A stretch of 64,000 nucleotides of DNA from NCBI GenBank assembly GCA_002205965.3, contig NADL03000018.1, forward strand, positions 434,001-498,000, given 5' to 3'. Under the pieces are notes generated by a model. The model was given only the letters and a program-made list of their open reading frames with translations, did not search any database and was not told the DNA's origin. A program made the translations under genes and the position numbers. Source of the DNA: Kappaphycus alvarezii. Its lineage: Eukaryota > Rhodophyta > Florideophyceae > Gigartinales > Solieriaceae. Of the stretch, positions 23,258-34,598 are shown in pieces. How positions within the stretch are numbered: position 1 is the stretch's first letter; the number at the start of each line of letters is the position of its first letter.

Positions 23258-26200
23258 CTAATCGTCGACTTCATTCAAGATAACATCTTTCAACTCCTCC
23301 ACCAATTGCCCCAATTCCGAATCCTTTTCCACTCGCAATTCCTCGCACACACGCTCCGGAGACGGAACCTTTGATGTGTAATAAACCCTCGTATGTACCC
23401 AGTCTGGTACTCCTTTCGTGTGCTTATCACGTCCCTATCCTCCGTATCATCCTCCAAACAACCCTCACCCCATTTTACATCCCGCCACTTGATACTCCCG
23501 GACGACTCTATTGTTTCCCGTAACCATCCACTCCAAACGGTGTACAATCGTGCCGCATTCCCTTTCGCACAAACTCCGCAATCTGGTCCAATGTTCGCCC
23601 GTACCAATCTCATCCATCAACCCATCCATTTCCGACTCACCTTCCTTCTCCTCACTGTCCGATTGTGACGAATTCTCACTGCCGTCAGGGCTCCCGAGGA
23701 AAGGCATCCCACTCCTATTTCCTTGACCAATATCTGCAAATGCCTGCGTTCCATCCGAGCTCTGTGCCCCACTCATCATATCTGATACTCTCACAGTTTT
23801 CTCTGTCAAACCAAGCGCTGCGCTTGTGCTCATACTCGACACCGCATTGGAGTGCACCCAATCCCCGCTCTATTCACATTAGCCCTATTCCCGCACTCTT
23901 TTCCTCCATCTACCCGTTTCCATTTCAAATTTGTACCGTCAACTACCCTTTCGTCCGTCAGTCTTGCATCCCCGCTCGCCTGCCGCATTCTCTCAACCTT
24001 ATTAATATGCCGGAGGTATGCCCGAGGAAACCTTCCCGTTCCACTCTTGTTAATGTCATCGTCATCGTCTCGAACAACAAATTGCCGCGCGAATGCAATA
24101 TCACTTGAATGCTGAGGCTTTACAAATCCCATGATTTCACTTCCCGGTAAACCCTTTTTCAACGGTTTTTCAATCATATCAACCCCCCCATATTCTCCGC
24201 AATGTACAAGAGCCTTTGGAACTCGTTCATCCGCTGTGCACTCTCTGCATTGTATCCATCACGCGGAGGTGCCTCGAACTCCTCCTTCGTGTCGTCCCCA
24301 GCTCGTATGTCCAATAGCTGCCCAATCAGCCCGTCCGTGGCCGACCACTGCAACAGGCTCAACCGCCTCCCCTCGTTCAACGGCAGTAGCGCCATACCTG
24401 ATATCTTAGAATGACCTTTCAATTGCTGCAAGTGAGATAATGGCAGATCTGACCACAAAATAGGCCTGTTTCCCACTGGTGGCGGTCGTACCTTACATGA
24501 CCCTTTCGGTGCACATTATACCCCTGACATGCTTCAACTCAAACTTCTCAGTGGGTAACCGCTGCTGATGCAACGCATGATACACCTCAAGGAAGCATTG
24601 ACGTCGAGACCATAGTGATATCACCTCAGAGCACGTGTCCCTGTGCGTACACTCGATACGCACGACTGATCAATAGGCTTAGGCAGACTTAATGACCAGT
24701 CCAACAAAGGCTGCGAGGGCATCCGCAAGTCAACATAGTTCAGACAGCTCCGCGTCGCGAGAAACCCAACGTATCCTCGGTCATTCAAGAGATGAAATGC
24801 GCAGATGCCACGATCTACCACGGCAATTTAAGTGGCGCCTTGTGTCAAAGACAATATGCATAGCGCTATTCCCGCACGTGCCCTCATGTCGAAGCTAACC
24901 AGGTTGGTACGGCTCGCAAGCAGTAGTGATCGCGGATGCTGACCGTAGGAAATTCGGTTGAATAATGCGTCCTCATCTTTTGGCTGGATACAAAGCAGCT
25001 CACGGTGCTTTCTTTTCATCGATATCTCTGCCGACGTTCCGACAAAAACACCGTCGGCAGATATCGCAGCACACTCTGTCGGATAAAGAGGGTTTAAGGG
25101 CCACAGACAATGCATTCGGAAAAAAAATGGTCTCATCCCAATCCACAGAGGGAAGAGAATCATCCGTGCAAAGATGGGCAAAGTTGAGTCTTGCTTTGGT
25201 CACAAATACGGCCCGGCACGGCTCCGAGCTCCCCACATCCCAGTCACTCGCAACGATATCAGTGATTAATCCATTTCGCCACGTAGAGGAATTAAAGAAG
25301 AATGCCTTCCCCTCCTAAACACACGCTGCCGAGTTTGATAACTATCCTCTGTAACGCCGTAGTTGTAAACCCGAGCCGAGTTGAGCCTCCCAGAAATGGC
25401 GCAAACCACAAAATGCTCCTCTCCCATTCTCACGACGGTCAAGGGATTACCCGTGCGCATTGCAAACCCACGAGACCGATTAGGACCGAAACATCATCAC
25501 TACTTTCATAATCCCCGCTCTCATCTGCATCGTGTGGCAACTGCCGCGGGGCAATCCGAGCTACTCGGGCGGGTCGGGAGGGGGCATCAGCAAACGTGCA
25601 GATGCATATTTCTGCGAGACGGATATGGTCGAAGGGCAGGGCGTTGCGCAATGGATCTGATATGACGGAGAGGGAGACGGGCGGGTCGCAAGTAGTTTGT
25701 CCAATGGTTTGGGGCTTGAGACTTTGTGGATGGTGCAGTAGTACGCGGTAGTGGTGTCAAGACGGGTAATGGTGGGGAGGCGGGCGGCGGTGGCAAGTTG
25801 GGAAACGAACTCAAAACAGGAAAAGGGGTCGGGTGCGAAAGTGGAGTCAAAACTGGTAGCGGGAATGGCTCGGGTAATGGTGACAAGACCGGAAATGGTT
25901 GGTTGGGATGGTTTGGGATGGTGGGAGGACGAGAAGCAGATAGCAGAGAGGGTTGGGGTTTTGCGGAAAGAGAAGGTATGTATCCAGACGTGGATACCGC
26001 ATAGGGTGATTGAGGGTATCAGACGATGGATTGGATTTGAGTTGCGATGGGGTAGTGTTGTTTGCCTGGGTACGGCAGGTCACATTTGTTTTCTGCGGCA
26101 AAGTTGTGTTCAATTTGCGGGGTTGGGATGTTTGGGCCGTTTGTTTGTGTTTCTTCGAAGTTGCGCTTGGTTCGCTTTGGGTGGGAAATGGTATTCGACT

Positions 26201-26420
26201 TGGGAGGGAGACAAGCGGCCTTGTCGCGGCTTATAGGGGTGAGGAGTTGCTGGGCGTTGGTTTGAAGAGGGAACAAGCGTGGGTGATTGAGTAGACGGAG
26301 CGGTGTGCGGCTATGTCTGGTCGGGTTGTGAGAGAATAAAGACCGTTTGATGTCCATGTTGGGGGAATTGGAGTTGTGGAAGATCATAGGGTTGCATTTG
26401 ATGCAATAATGAAGAACCAT
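23258..26420 (-). CDS. Probable RNA polymerase I initiation factor subunit (TAF1C/Rrn6-like)
   Basis: A large minus-strand gene broken over several frames. The N-terminal part (about 26360-25650) is Pro/Ser/Thr-rich and looks disordered. A beta-propeller-like region follows: GNPLTVVRMGEEHFVV (about 25440), then YGQHPRSLLLASRTNLVSFD (about 24870-24930), FLATRSCLNYVDLRM (about 24720-24760) with PLLDWSL, and ILWSDLPLSHLQQLKGHSKI. HPRxLLxAxxxxLxxxDxR and the LATxxxLxxxDxRxxxxPLLxW pair are the pattern I know from TAF1C/Rrn6 subunits of the Pol I selectivity factor, which recruits Pol I to rDNA promoters in the nucleolus. The C-terminal part has acidic stretches (SQSDSEEKEGESEMDG) and ends in LVEELKDVILNEVDD with a stop at 23258-23260. 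At least six frame changes separate the pieces. The family call is by motif resemblance only; another WD-like protein is possible. Confidence 0.45.
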
Positions 26421-26856
26421 GGGATAGGAGATCGGGAGAAGATGCTGGAAGATTTGGATTTGCGATGCGAAAGCGCCGGAGGATTAGTGCAGATGAAGAG
26501 TGGGAGAAGGATGGTACCGACTGTTACAGATGGAGTGTCCTTGAGAGCTTTATGTGAGGTTGGGACATTGTGGCACCGCCGTACAAAATGGTAGAAAAGT
26601 GACCCGCCCTCATTGCCTGTCCTGTCTGAAGACGTCAACGTGCGATACTGGACCGTACACTGTACTGGATAATACAGTACACTGTACGGTATCGTAACTG
26701 TCATCCGCCATTCATTGTATCAAAATTTTCACTGTACTGTATGTCGCATTCTTTTGAATTGGAAACTTGACTCGACCTCACCCCATCCATCTCATTCACC
26801 TCTACTGCCCATACCATCGACTTTTGTTATGCTGCGTTCTGCAGATTCCGCCTTTC
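26421..26856. promoter_or_regulatory. Divergent intergenic region with an inverted repeat
   Basis: This spacer separates the minus-strand TAF1C-like gene from plus-strand PPIL4 and probably holds both promoters. At 26652-26667 and 26675-26690 two 16-bp arms (ACCGTACACTGTACTG and CAGTACACTGTACGGT) are inverted copies with one mismatch and a 7-bp spacer. A further CACTGTACTGTA follows at about 26730. No TATA box is obvious. The regulatory role is inference from position. Confidence 0.45.
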
Positions 26857-28067
26857 ATGAGCGTCCTCCTCGAGACTTCCTTCGGTGATGTAGTAATCGA
26901 TCTGTACATCTCCCGCGCACCGGTATCTGCTCGAAATTTCCTGAAACTCTGCTCCTTGAAATATTACAATGACTGCCAATTCTTTCTCATCACAAAGACT
27001 TTATCATCCAAACCGGCGATCCCGCAAACAATGGAACAGGCGGGGTTGCCGCCAATCCTTGTGCATCCCTCCCGGCTCCCCGTCCTTCAAGCCAGAGCTA
27101 GCACCACGTCTCACTCATCATAAAAAGGGCACCGTATCTATGGCAAGGTCTCAACATGGCACTCATGCATCCCAATTCTTTATTACTCTTTCCGATCACT
27201 TGCAATATCTAGACCGGTGCATACTCCGTTTGCCACGGTCGTTGAGGGTATGGATATCGTTGAAAGAATTGCCCGCGAGTTTGTCGACAACAACTTTAGG
27301 CCGTACCGCATTGTTAGGATTCGCCATACAATTGTCCTACATGATCCATTCGAGGATTACCCTGGTATGCCCAGGATGTCCCATCTCCAGAGCCGGCACA
27401 AGGGGGAGACGGCGAGAGATTGGCATCCGATGAGGAACATGATCAGTGGACGATGACGCTCGACAGGAGCGATTACGTCGAATGGAAGAAGATCGTGAGC
27501 ACGCTCGCGTGCCCAAGTTCTTGAAATGATTGGCGACATTGCCGATGCCGATCTTCAGCCCCCCGAAAACGTTTTATTTATTTGCAAGTTGAACCCCGTT
27601 ACCGAAGCGGACGACTTGGAGATCATCTTTTCCAGGTTTGGCGAATGCACGGCAGAGATACTAAAGGACAAGAGATCTGGAGAGTCCTGTGCTACGGATT
27701 CATTGAATTTGAGAACAAAACCCAATGCGAGAAAGCGTATTTTAAAATGGATGCTGCCCTCATTGACGATCGCCGGATCAAGGTAGACTTCTCCCAATCA
27801 GTCAGCAAGCTTTGGAATGCAGCACGAAGACAGAAAATGGTGCATGAGCGAGCCGCGCCTGCGAACCGAGGAGGCACCTCGAAAAGAGCCCGGTTGAGCC
27901 CACCGCAACGTTTGAGTGATACAAAGCTATATGACAACAGGGCACAGAAAACAACACACAGCGTATCTGCGCAAAAATTGCAATTGCTCAAGGTGCGCCA
28001 ACGCCTAGCCCGAGAACCGCGCAACCAAAGCCGCAGGAGAAAAATCCCGTTTCGACATGAAACCTAG
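26857..28067 (+). CDS. PPIL4: RNA-binding cyclophilin (peptidyl-prolyl isomerase-like 4)
   Basis: A nuclear peptidyl-prolyl cis-trans isomerase with an RNA-recognition motif, a family tied to spliceosome and transcription complexes. The start ATG at 26857 gives [20 protein letters not shown], the canonical cyclophilin opening, then [50 protein letters not shown] (about 27120-27180) and [21 protein letters not shown] linker leads to the family hallmark [20 protein letters not shown] (about 27560-27620), [10 protein letters not shown], and [20 protein letters not shown] (about 27740-27800), i.e. the RRM. The tail is basic and Arg/Lys-rich. About 400 codons against roughly 490 in animals. The pieces lie in different frames: at least five single-base frame changes. 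Converges with UXS, 136 bp away. The identity is certain; whether the gene works is not. Confidence 0.85.
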
Positions 28068-28203
28068 CTAGACTGGACGCATGTGGCATGTAATTGTACT
28101 TGCGAGCTATGCGGTGACGTCTACGGCAAAATGTTGTTTACTTTTGTCATGTTAGCTCGGGAAAAGACAAGAGTGCGTAGCATTCGATAGGACCGGAGGC
28201 CTG

Positions 28204-29478
28204 TCACCAGCCCTCGTTGCCACTATGAATACGCTGCCTAAAATCTACGGCCATGAGCTTCAAGCCATCTTCAAGCTCTACAGACGGCTCCCAACCGAGG
28301 ACATCCTTTGCTTTTGAAATATCCGGCTTTCGTTGCTTCGGATCATCGGGAGTTAGTGGAGTAAACGTGACGTCGACATCGGGTTGCACGACTTTTTTCA
28401 CGACGTCTGCAAGCTGGCGAATAGTAAACTCATGGGGATTTCCAATGTTGACAGGACCTTCGACATCTTCAGTGTTCATCAATTTGATGAGGCCATCGAC
28501 CTGATCGGATACAAAGCAAAGGACCTTGTTTGGTTACCAGTTCCTTGCACGGTAAGTTTCTCGCCACGAATGGCTTGGCCGACAAAATTGGACACGACGC
28601 GACCGTCGTTGAGGGCCATTCTTGGACCGTAAGTGTTGAAGATACGGGCTATTCTAATATCGACGCCATTCTGGCGTTTAAAGTCGTAACACAAGGTCTC
28701 GGCGACTCGCTTGCCCTCGTCGTAGCAAGAACGCTCGCCGATGGGGTTGACGTTTCCCCAGTACGATTCAACCTGGGGGTGAATAAGGGGATCGCCGTAA
28801 ATCTCAGAGGTGGAGGTGATGAGAAAACGAGCGTGAGTGCGTTTGGCCAAGCCTAGCATGTTGTAGGTACCCATGAAACTGGTCTTGAGTGTATGGATAG
28901 GATTGTACTTGTAATGAATCGGGGAGGCGGGGCAGGCGAGATGATAAATCTGATCAACTTCGACATAAAGTGGTTCAATAACGTCATGGCGAATAAACTC
29001 GAATCTTGGGGAACTGAAGTGGCGCTCAAGGTTACTCTTCTTGCCTGTGAAGAGCGAATCGACAACAATGACCATGTGACCATCATCCATAAGTCTATCA
29101 ACAAGATGGCTGCCAATGAAACCGGCGCCGCCAGTGACCAAGATTCGCTTCTTATCAGAACGACGGTTGGGGGTTGTAGCTTTGAAACATCATGAGTACG
29201 CTCTTCATAGGTTGGTCAAGAATGGGAGAAGAGGCGCGGGTGGTGCGGTCTAAGGAGTTGGGGTGAGAATTCAAAACATCATGTTGAATGTCAGGTTGAG
29301 AATAAGAGATAGAAGAGTCGGAAGGATGGGAGTCAATATGGGCGGTGGTAAGAGAGGAGGTGACGGCAGAGTTGGAAGAGACAAAGAGGGAGAGGAGAAT
29401 GAGAAGAGAAACTGTGGCGATGATTCTCATTCTGGTGTGGTCGATGCGGTGGGTTAGATGACGGGGGGTTGAAGGCAT
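28204..29478 (-). CDS. UXS1: UDP-xylose synthase / UDP-glucuronate decarboxylase
   Basis: Converts UDP-glucuronate to UDP-xylose with bound NAD, supplying xylose for cell-wall and glycoprotein glycans, usually in the Golgi. The start at 29478 gives a short cytosolic tail and a type II membrane anchor, [15 protein letters not shown] (about 29390-29430), then a Ser-rich stem. The SDR domain follows: [20 protein letters not shown] (NAD-binding GxxGxxG), [48 protein letters not shown] (catalytic YxxxK), [10 protein letters not shown] and [16 protein letters not shown]; the C-terminal part [20 protein letters not shown] to the end lies in another frame. Total 425 codons, as for animal and plant UXS. 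Two frame changes: near 29165 beside a C run, and near 28515, where one T seems missing from TCCTTTGC. Both look like homopolymer errors. Confidence 0.9.
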
Positions 29479-29977
29479 CTGCGCGAATGAGTTTTGAGTG
29501 TAGTGAGTTAGAGTAGGTTTGTGGTGGAAGGGATCGTCGGTAAGAGAGTGTTGCTGTGTTGATAAGAGGGAAGTAACGTTAAGTGCAGCTGGCTGTATTT
29601 GTTGCGTCGTAGGGAGGATGGTAACGGGCGATGAATGTGATAAATGTGTCAGTCGACATTTTTTTGTTGGTTTTAAATCATTTAGTCTCACGTAAAATGC
29701 GCTGACAAAGATCACTCATATATATTTTTTCCATATTTCTATGCCAAAATTCAGATTGCAAAAAGTTTTTGGCGTCGTAAAAGCACAGGTTACAGTACAG
29801 TGCAATACAGTATTGCATTTATCAGATGACACTCAACAACCACCACTTTCTCCCTTTTCACTGGTCATTCTTGTCATCCTTACTCCGCGGTCTGCTCCGG
29901 CGCTTCATTAGCGCCTGATGCCTTCTTCCGTTTGTCCTTTTGTAAATGAAACACTGCGCCCTTGCCGGACACCTTTC
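29479..29977. other. Intergenic region upstream of UXS
   Basis: Holds the probable UXS promoter. At 29791-29817 a TACAGTACAG followed by a near-palindrome TGCAATACAGTATTGCA occurs, similar to motifs in other spacers of the window. TATATATT at 29720 lies about 240 bp upstream of the UXS start. No gene seen. Confidence 0.4.
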
Positions 29978-31363
29978 TCATACAAAAAATATTTCAAAGT
30001 TCCCCCAATCCAACCACAAGTACACACTCATCATCACCGTTAGTATATTCTGAACCAAAATATGATCAATACGTTCTACACCTTCTTTGCTCCCAACGTA
30101 CATCTTTCGACAATGAGTACAATTCCAATCCGAACCCGGTCCCAGCGCTTGCTCCCAGTTGTATCCAAACTCCACAAACACTTTTCGCAAATCACCTTCC
30201 GACACAACCCACTTTTAAACCGTCCACAAGCCATCAGCGCCACCCGCTCCGCTCTCCTCAGACAGATATGACAGAACCGTGACGGTTGGTTCGCCCCACC
30301 CCTCCCACCCTTTTACTCTCCATTCCTCGCTCAGCCACCCTGGAAAGTATATCCCTGGTCGTCGCCGCTGTGCATGTCTTCTCAGTCTCGTTTCAATCCG
30401 CCCCGTCGGCCTATAGTATCGCAACATTGACGACTGCAAAAGAGGTTTCAATTCACCCCTCGTCCCGTCGCTGTATGCCTGTCTACTTGGATGACACCCC
30501 GCCCGCATCCTATTTTCCCCACTTTGTACATCCCAAACAATTCTTCCACCACCCACCATCCCTGCCTGTCCGTCATTTTGCACTTTGTAATCCCCTTCCG
30601 AGCGGTCCGACGTCGTGGATTCAGGAATCTTTGGGTCAAACTCTCTTAACCCTTCATCGCGCACAAACTGTTTCTCCAGCTCGTCTGGTCGGAACGGCGT
30701 TTGCTGGTCCCTACTACTTGTCTCATCCAGTTCATGATGCCGTGACAAGCAATGAGGGAACTCCCATGTCGTTGGGAGGATATTGGAAGATGACTGAGAA
30801 GGGAGTTTCACTCCGTTCAACTCGGCCAAATCCTCGCAAGCCACGGCTCTCGAACTATTGAGAGAGTCCGAGTACACACGAGGGGGACTGGCGAATGATT
30901 GTGTCACGTTTTGGACACAGTAAGAGCGCGACGTAGCTCCACAAGAGAACGGAACATTGCTGGTTGTTTGTGCGTAAGGCTCAGCGGAACCGTCGAAAAT
31001 TTCGCCAAGGAATTCACGATCGGACGATGCCCTCGGTAGTGGGAGAATGAAGGGCTTGCGAGCAAAGCCGAAGCGATAAAGTAAGGACTTTGGAGATTTG
31101 TGGGCTGGGGGTGTGGACAGGGGTGAGAAGATCAAAGTCGCACCAAGGGTAGCTTGGTCAAATAGGAATGGGGATGAAGAAGAGAGAGGAGTGTTGGGGG
31201 CCCTAGCCTCCTCACACATCGCATCAACGACGTTTTGCAGGGGGGGCATTTGATGCAGAGAATCGCGGTTCATATCGGGCGGGAGCAGGGATGAGTTTGA
31301 CAGGAAGGCGCCTAAGCAGTACAGGTTGCCATCACGTACATGAAAAAACAAGCCGAGCCTCAC
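29978..31363 (-). CDS. Unidentified protein
   Basis: A long minus-strand frame of 382 codons (31363-30215) is continued after its stop by a further open piece of 75 codons in another frame (30205-29978). The first third is Ser/Pro-rich and the middle is charged. The end of the second piece reads SDWNCTHCRKMYVGSKEGVE and then RIDHILVQN, and RIDxILV is the usual end motif of endonuclease/exonuclease/phosphatase-fold proteins; however, I see none of the earlier catalytic motifs, so I do not assign the family. The length and the normal composition on this strand, in line with the neighbours, suggest a real host gene, possibly with one frame break near 30210. Function unknown. Confidence 0.45.
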
Positions 31364-31907
31364 AACTATCGCTGCTCCTCTTCCTTAGAACATATTGAGA
31401 AATCTGTGAAAGGCATTCATGCGATGAATACAAAGTTGAGCATAATTTCAATGAATGTTTAGAAACTGGAGGAGCACAGAGCTTGAGCACCTGCCCTCTG
31501 CGACCGTAGGGATGTTGCATTAGTGTCTGAGATGCTGCCTCTAGAGTTTTTTGGCATTTACGTTGATGGTTGTGCATTTTGTAATATTTGCCGCTCCCTG
31601 TAATCGAAGAGCCGCGTTGACTGCTGTGTAGTGGCAAATAGTGCATTCTCCGCGTTTAGACTATAGCCTCTTCAGAGCCTTTTCGTCCCAAAATAAGCAG
31701 AAAGCTTTAGTCAGGTTTGGAACAGAACAGAAATCTCCTGCGAACTTGATGAGAGATAAACGATCACTGGGATAGAATGTAGCTGCACTCGACCATTGAA
31801 AAATAAAATGTGGCGCGCTTCTCTTAACCCTCAGTTGCACGCCGGGCCTTCTTCCGTCCTCATTGCGCAATTCCGGAGGTTATTTCATCGATGCTTTGCA
31901 CAATTCC
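31364..31907. other. Intergenic region downstream of HPPD
   Basis: Short minus ORFs (31646-31332 and 31870-31661) without motif. It lies between the HPPD stop and the next minus-strand gene, so it should hold the HPPD 3' UTR and the promoter of the unidentified gene. Nothing else seen. Confidence 0.4.
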
Positions 31908-33104
31908 CTACAAATTCCCTCGTAACGCTTGCTCTCTTTCGATGGCCTCGAAAAGGCTTTTGAAGTTCCCAACCCCAAAACCTTCGTGGCTGCTCCTCTG
32001 GATAATCTCTATGAACAATGTAGGTCTGTCTTGAACTGGCTTTGTGAAAATCTGCAGCAAGTACCCTTTGTCATCGAAGTCCACCAAAATTCCTAGCTTT
32101 TGCAAACTGTTCAGTTCTTCCCTCACTTGTACGAGACTTCCCTTTAAACGTGTCCGCAAATCGTCGTAGTATGTGTCTGGTACCCGGATAAACGGGACAC
32201 CCCTTTGTCTCAGACGACTGACCGCATCCAGTATGTTCCTCGTGTTCAAAGCGATATGTTGAATGCCTGGCCCATCATAGTATTCCACAAATTCTTGAAT
32301 CTGGCTTTTCCTTAAGCCTTGGGCTGGCTCATTGATTGGCATCTTCACCCGCTCGTCGTAGTCGGCCACAACGATGCTCCTCAGCGAACTATACTTTGTA
32401 TGCAACTGCTTGTCATCTACACTCCAAAAGCGATGAAACGACAATTTATCAACATACCAGTTGACCACTTGCTCCATCTCCCCATCCCTCTGATTTGCGA
32501 CGCAATGGTCAATAAACCTCAAACCCACCGCACTCACCAACTCCAACTGCGGGTCCCGCTCCAGAGCTTCCGAGTATCCCGGTAAAAAGTTTCCTCGATA
32601 ATTCCTCCTCTCTACAAATGTATGCCAAGTGCCCTCATACGGGGCCTCAATCGTGGCCAAGACACATTTACCGTCAGTTCCCTCGTAAACAGTCGGCTCA
32701 TAGACACAGACAGCGCCAGCCGCTATCGCACGGTTGAAGACAGCGCTGACGTCATCAACTTGGAAAGCCACGTCTTTGACACCATCGCCATGTCGCAGTA
32801 CATGACGAGAGATAACACTTTCCCCAGGGTTGATAGCAGAGGAAAAGCAAAACGTTATGTCATTTTGTCGCACTACTTGGGTCATAACATCACGACTGCC
32901 AGTTTCCAGCCCCCGGTACGCATAAGGTTCGAAGCCAAAACGAGAAATATAATACGCTGCTGCTTGATAAGCATTACCAACCCAGAAATGCAAATGATCA
33001 ACTGAAAGGAAAGCACCGTTGCCTGGTTTAGGCCCTCTTCGTGTGTACGAGGTCATCGGTGCAGCCCTGATTGAATTGTCCGTTGGTGGCAATATTCTTT
33101 TCAA
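31908..33104 (-). CDS. HPD: 4-hydroxyphenylpyruvate dioxygenase
   Basis: A non-haem iron(II) dioxygenase turning 4-hydroxyphenylpyruvate into homogentisate, in tyrosine breakdown and, in plants and algae, the first committed step to tocopherols and plastoquinone. The frame is intact, 398 codons, the normal length. Both VOC-type domains are present: VDHLHFWVGNAYQAAAYY near residue 35, and RFIDHCVAN with His200, GPGIQHIALNT with His283 and TLFIEIIQR with Glu366 as the iron ligands. The C-terminal gate helix is present (GFGVGNFKSLFEAIEREQ, residues 375-392), as is GYLLQIFTKP. No clear transit peptide: the N-terminus of about 30 residues is basic but short. An intron-free gene with no break, unlike its neighbours. 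Confidence 0.96.
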   Translation of the reverse strand: MKRILPPTDNSIRAAPMTSYTRRGPKPGNGAFLSVDHLHFWVGNAYQAAAYYISRFGFEPYAYRGLETGSRDVMTQVVRQNDITFCFSSAINPGESVISRHVLRHGDGVKDVAFQVDDVSAVFNRAIAAGAVCVYEPTVYEGTDGKCVLATIEAPYEGTWHTFVERRNYRGNFLPGYSEALERDPQLELVSAVGLRFIDHCVANQRDGEMEQVVNWYVDKLSFHRFWSVDDKQLHTKYSSLRSIVVADYDERVKMPINEPAQGLRKSQIQEFVEYYDGPGIQHIALNTRNILDAVSRLRQRGVPFIRVPDTYYDDLRTRLKGSLVQVREELNSLQKLGILVDFDDKGYLLQIFTKPVQDRPTLFIEIIQRSSHEGFGVGNFKSLFEAIEREQALRGNL

Positions 33105-33868
33105 GAAGGTTGGGGAGGAATTGGTTACGAAAGAGGCCTGACAATATTTTGCTGCGGTGAGGATAAAAGTGCAGCACGAACCTGCCTTGGGTCACAGATC
33201 TGCTCTTCCATTCAAGTAGGCCCACTCAGTAAGATTAGACGAAAGACAGGGACAAAATCAACAGTCAGTGGAAGCAAGACTTTTCTATCCGACGGAAGGT
33301 AGCATTTTGCAGCAATCTGGAAAGTCGACAACTGGATCAAAAGCCCCAGCCTGGCTGGTATTTGTCTATGTGGCAACCACAGCGAGATTTTGTTCCTCGA
33401 GTACTAAAAAAAATTTAATACGGGGATCAAACCAATTCAGTTTACATCCCGAAGAGGAGAATCCCGCTCAGTACCCTGTGGCTAATTCAGAGGGGAAATT
33501 CAAGAAAGACAAATTTAAAAATCTTGAAAGTTTTCAATTTATTCTAAAGAAACTAGAATTTCGTCATTCGTCCTAAACTGGTTGGTTTCGAACCGTAAGG
33601 TCAGTACAGTACAGGACAGTCAACTTTCTGGCCCATACGCACTTGAAACCTACCGTACATAGTACAGTATGTACGCATAAGACACTAGGCAGTATTGCGT
33701 TTATGGGAAATCCTTTGAGTTATTCAAAAAAACTGAGGGCGTATTTGAGCTTTTTACTTGATTTTATTGTATTCATGCGAATATCAAATATACATTACTT
33801 GATTTTATTGTAAGTGTGCAAATATCAAATATTGGCCAAAACAGCCATCTATACGGTACTAAACCTTA
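33105..33868. other. Intergenic region upstream of HPPD
   Basis: Probable HPPD promoter followed by unassigned DNA up to the Harbinger element. Two clusters of TACAGTAC-type sequence occur (33602-33616 and 33652-33674, the latter GTACATAGTACAGTATGTAC, a near-palindrome). A direct repeat ACTTGATTTTATTGTA with AATATCAAATAT... occurs at about 33757 and 33797 (period about 40 bp). A plus ORF at 33268-33576 has no motif. Confidence 0.4.
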
Positions 33869-33883
33869 GGCCCTTTCTACACT
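33869..33883. repeat. Harbinger terminal inverted repeat, left
   Basis: GGCCCTTTCTACACT, preceded by the TTA target duplication at 33866-33868. Exact inverted match to 36243-36257. Confidence 0.9.
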
Positions 33884-34355
33884 TGCACAAGGACCAGACT
33901 TAACGTAGACAACGATTTTGGCTAAATTGAGCTGTGGACAGTTTGTGGTTGGGTGGACAATTTGGCGGCAGTGTAGAAACGCCTGTGACCCAAGCAAATC
34001 TAGTTTTGCGGCAAACCGAAACACCTACCCATACAATCTGCCCCATCTCCCAATATATATCAGCGACAACAGTCATTCAAGAATGTAGCACCACAGCTAT
34101 CGCGGGCACCATCCTTTATTGCAAATAAAAAGCTTTACTCAAGAAAACACCCCAAGAAATCTTGCAAATGTTTCCGGCAATCCGCACGAGAACATAATCA
34201 CACAACTAACACAGACCGCCATGCCGAATTTCCAAATCAAACATCCCCTTATCGGTTCTCTCTAGAGGAGTTATGATCAGTAATTCTTCTCCAAAAGACA
34301 AGAGAACGTCGGACACGCAGAACTACGACGACGAAACTGTCAGCATTTTTTTTAG

Positions 34356-34598
34356 ATGATGAAAAAAGCCGGGTACGGTGACCGCAAACATCAGAAGAAA
34401 AGTCTCAAAGAAGTGTTTGCCGAAGCTATTTCTCTTGCAGGACACGAACACGGAATCAAACGACTGCGAAAGATGGCAGAAAAAATTCACAAGAATCAAA
34501 AAGAGTACTCAGCATTCATTGAAAAGTGTATCAGTCTGCCCGCGATGGAGATGACGAAGATCTCTTTATTTCTCCTGATTACTACGTCTGATGCATGA
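34356..34598 (+). CDS. Possible second ORF of the Harbinger element
   Basis: An 80-codon plus ORF inside the element, opposite to the transposase. It is basic and helical (KKSLKEVFAEAISLAG, GIKRLRKMAEKIHKNQKEYS). PIF/Harbinger elements usually carry a second gene for a Myb-like DNA-binding partner of the transposase; this may be its C-terminal helical tail, with N-terminal parts lost or in another frame upstream (about 34270-34350 reads KDKRTSDTQNYDDETVSIF). No Myb tryptophans seen. Weak call. Confidence 0.3.
   Translation: MMKKAGYGDRKHQKKSLKEVFAEAISLAGHEHGIKRLRKMAEKIHKNQKEYSAFIEKCISLPAMEMTKISLFLLITTSDA

Noticed and set aside
30286-30861. 191-codon plus ORF
   Set aside because: It lies wholly opposite the longer minus frame 31363-30215 and has no motif; composition fits a reverse-strand shadow.
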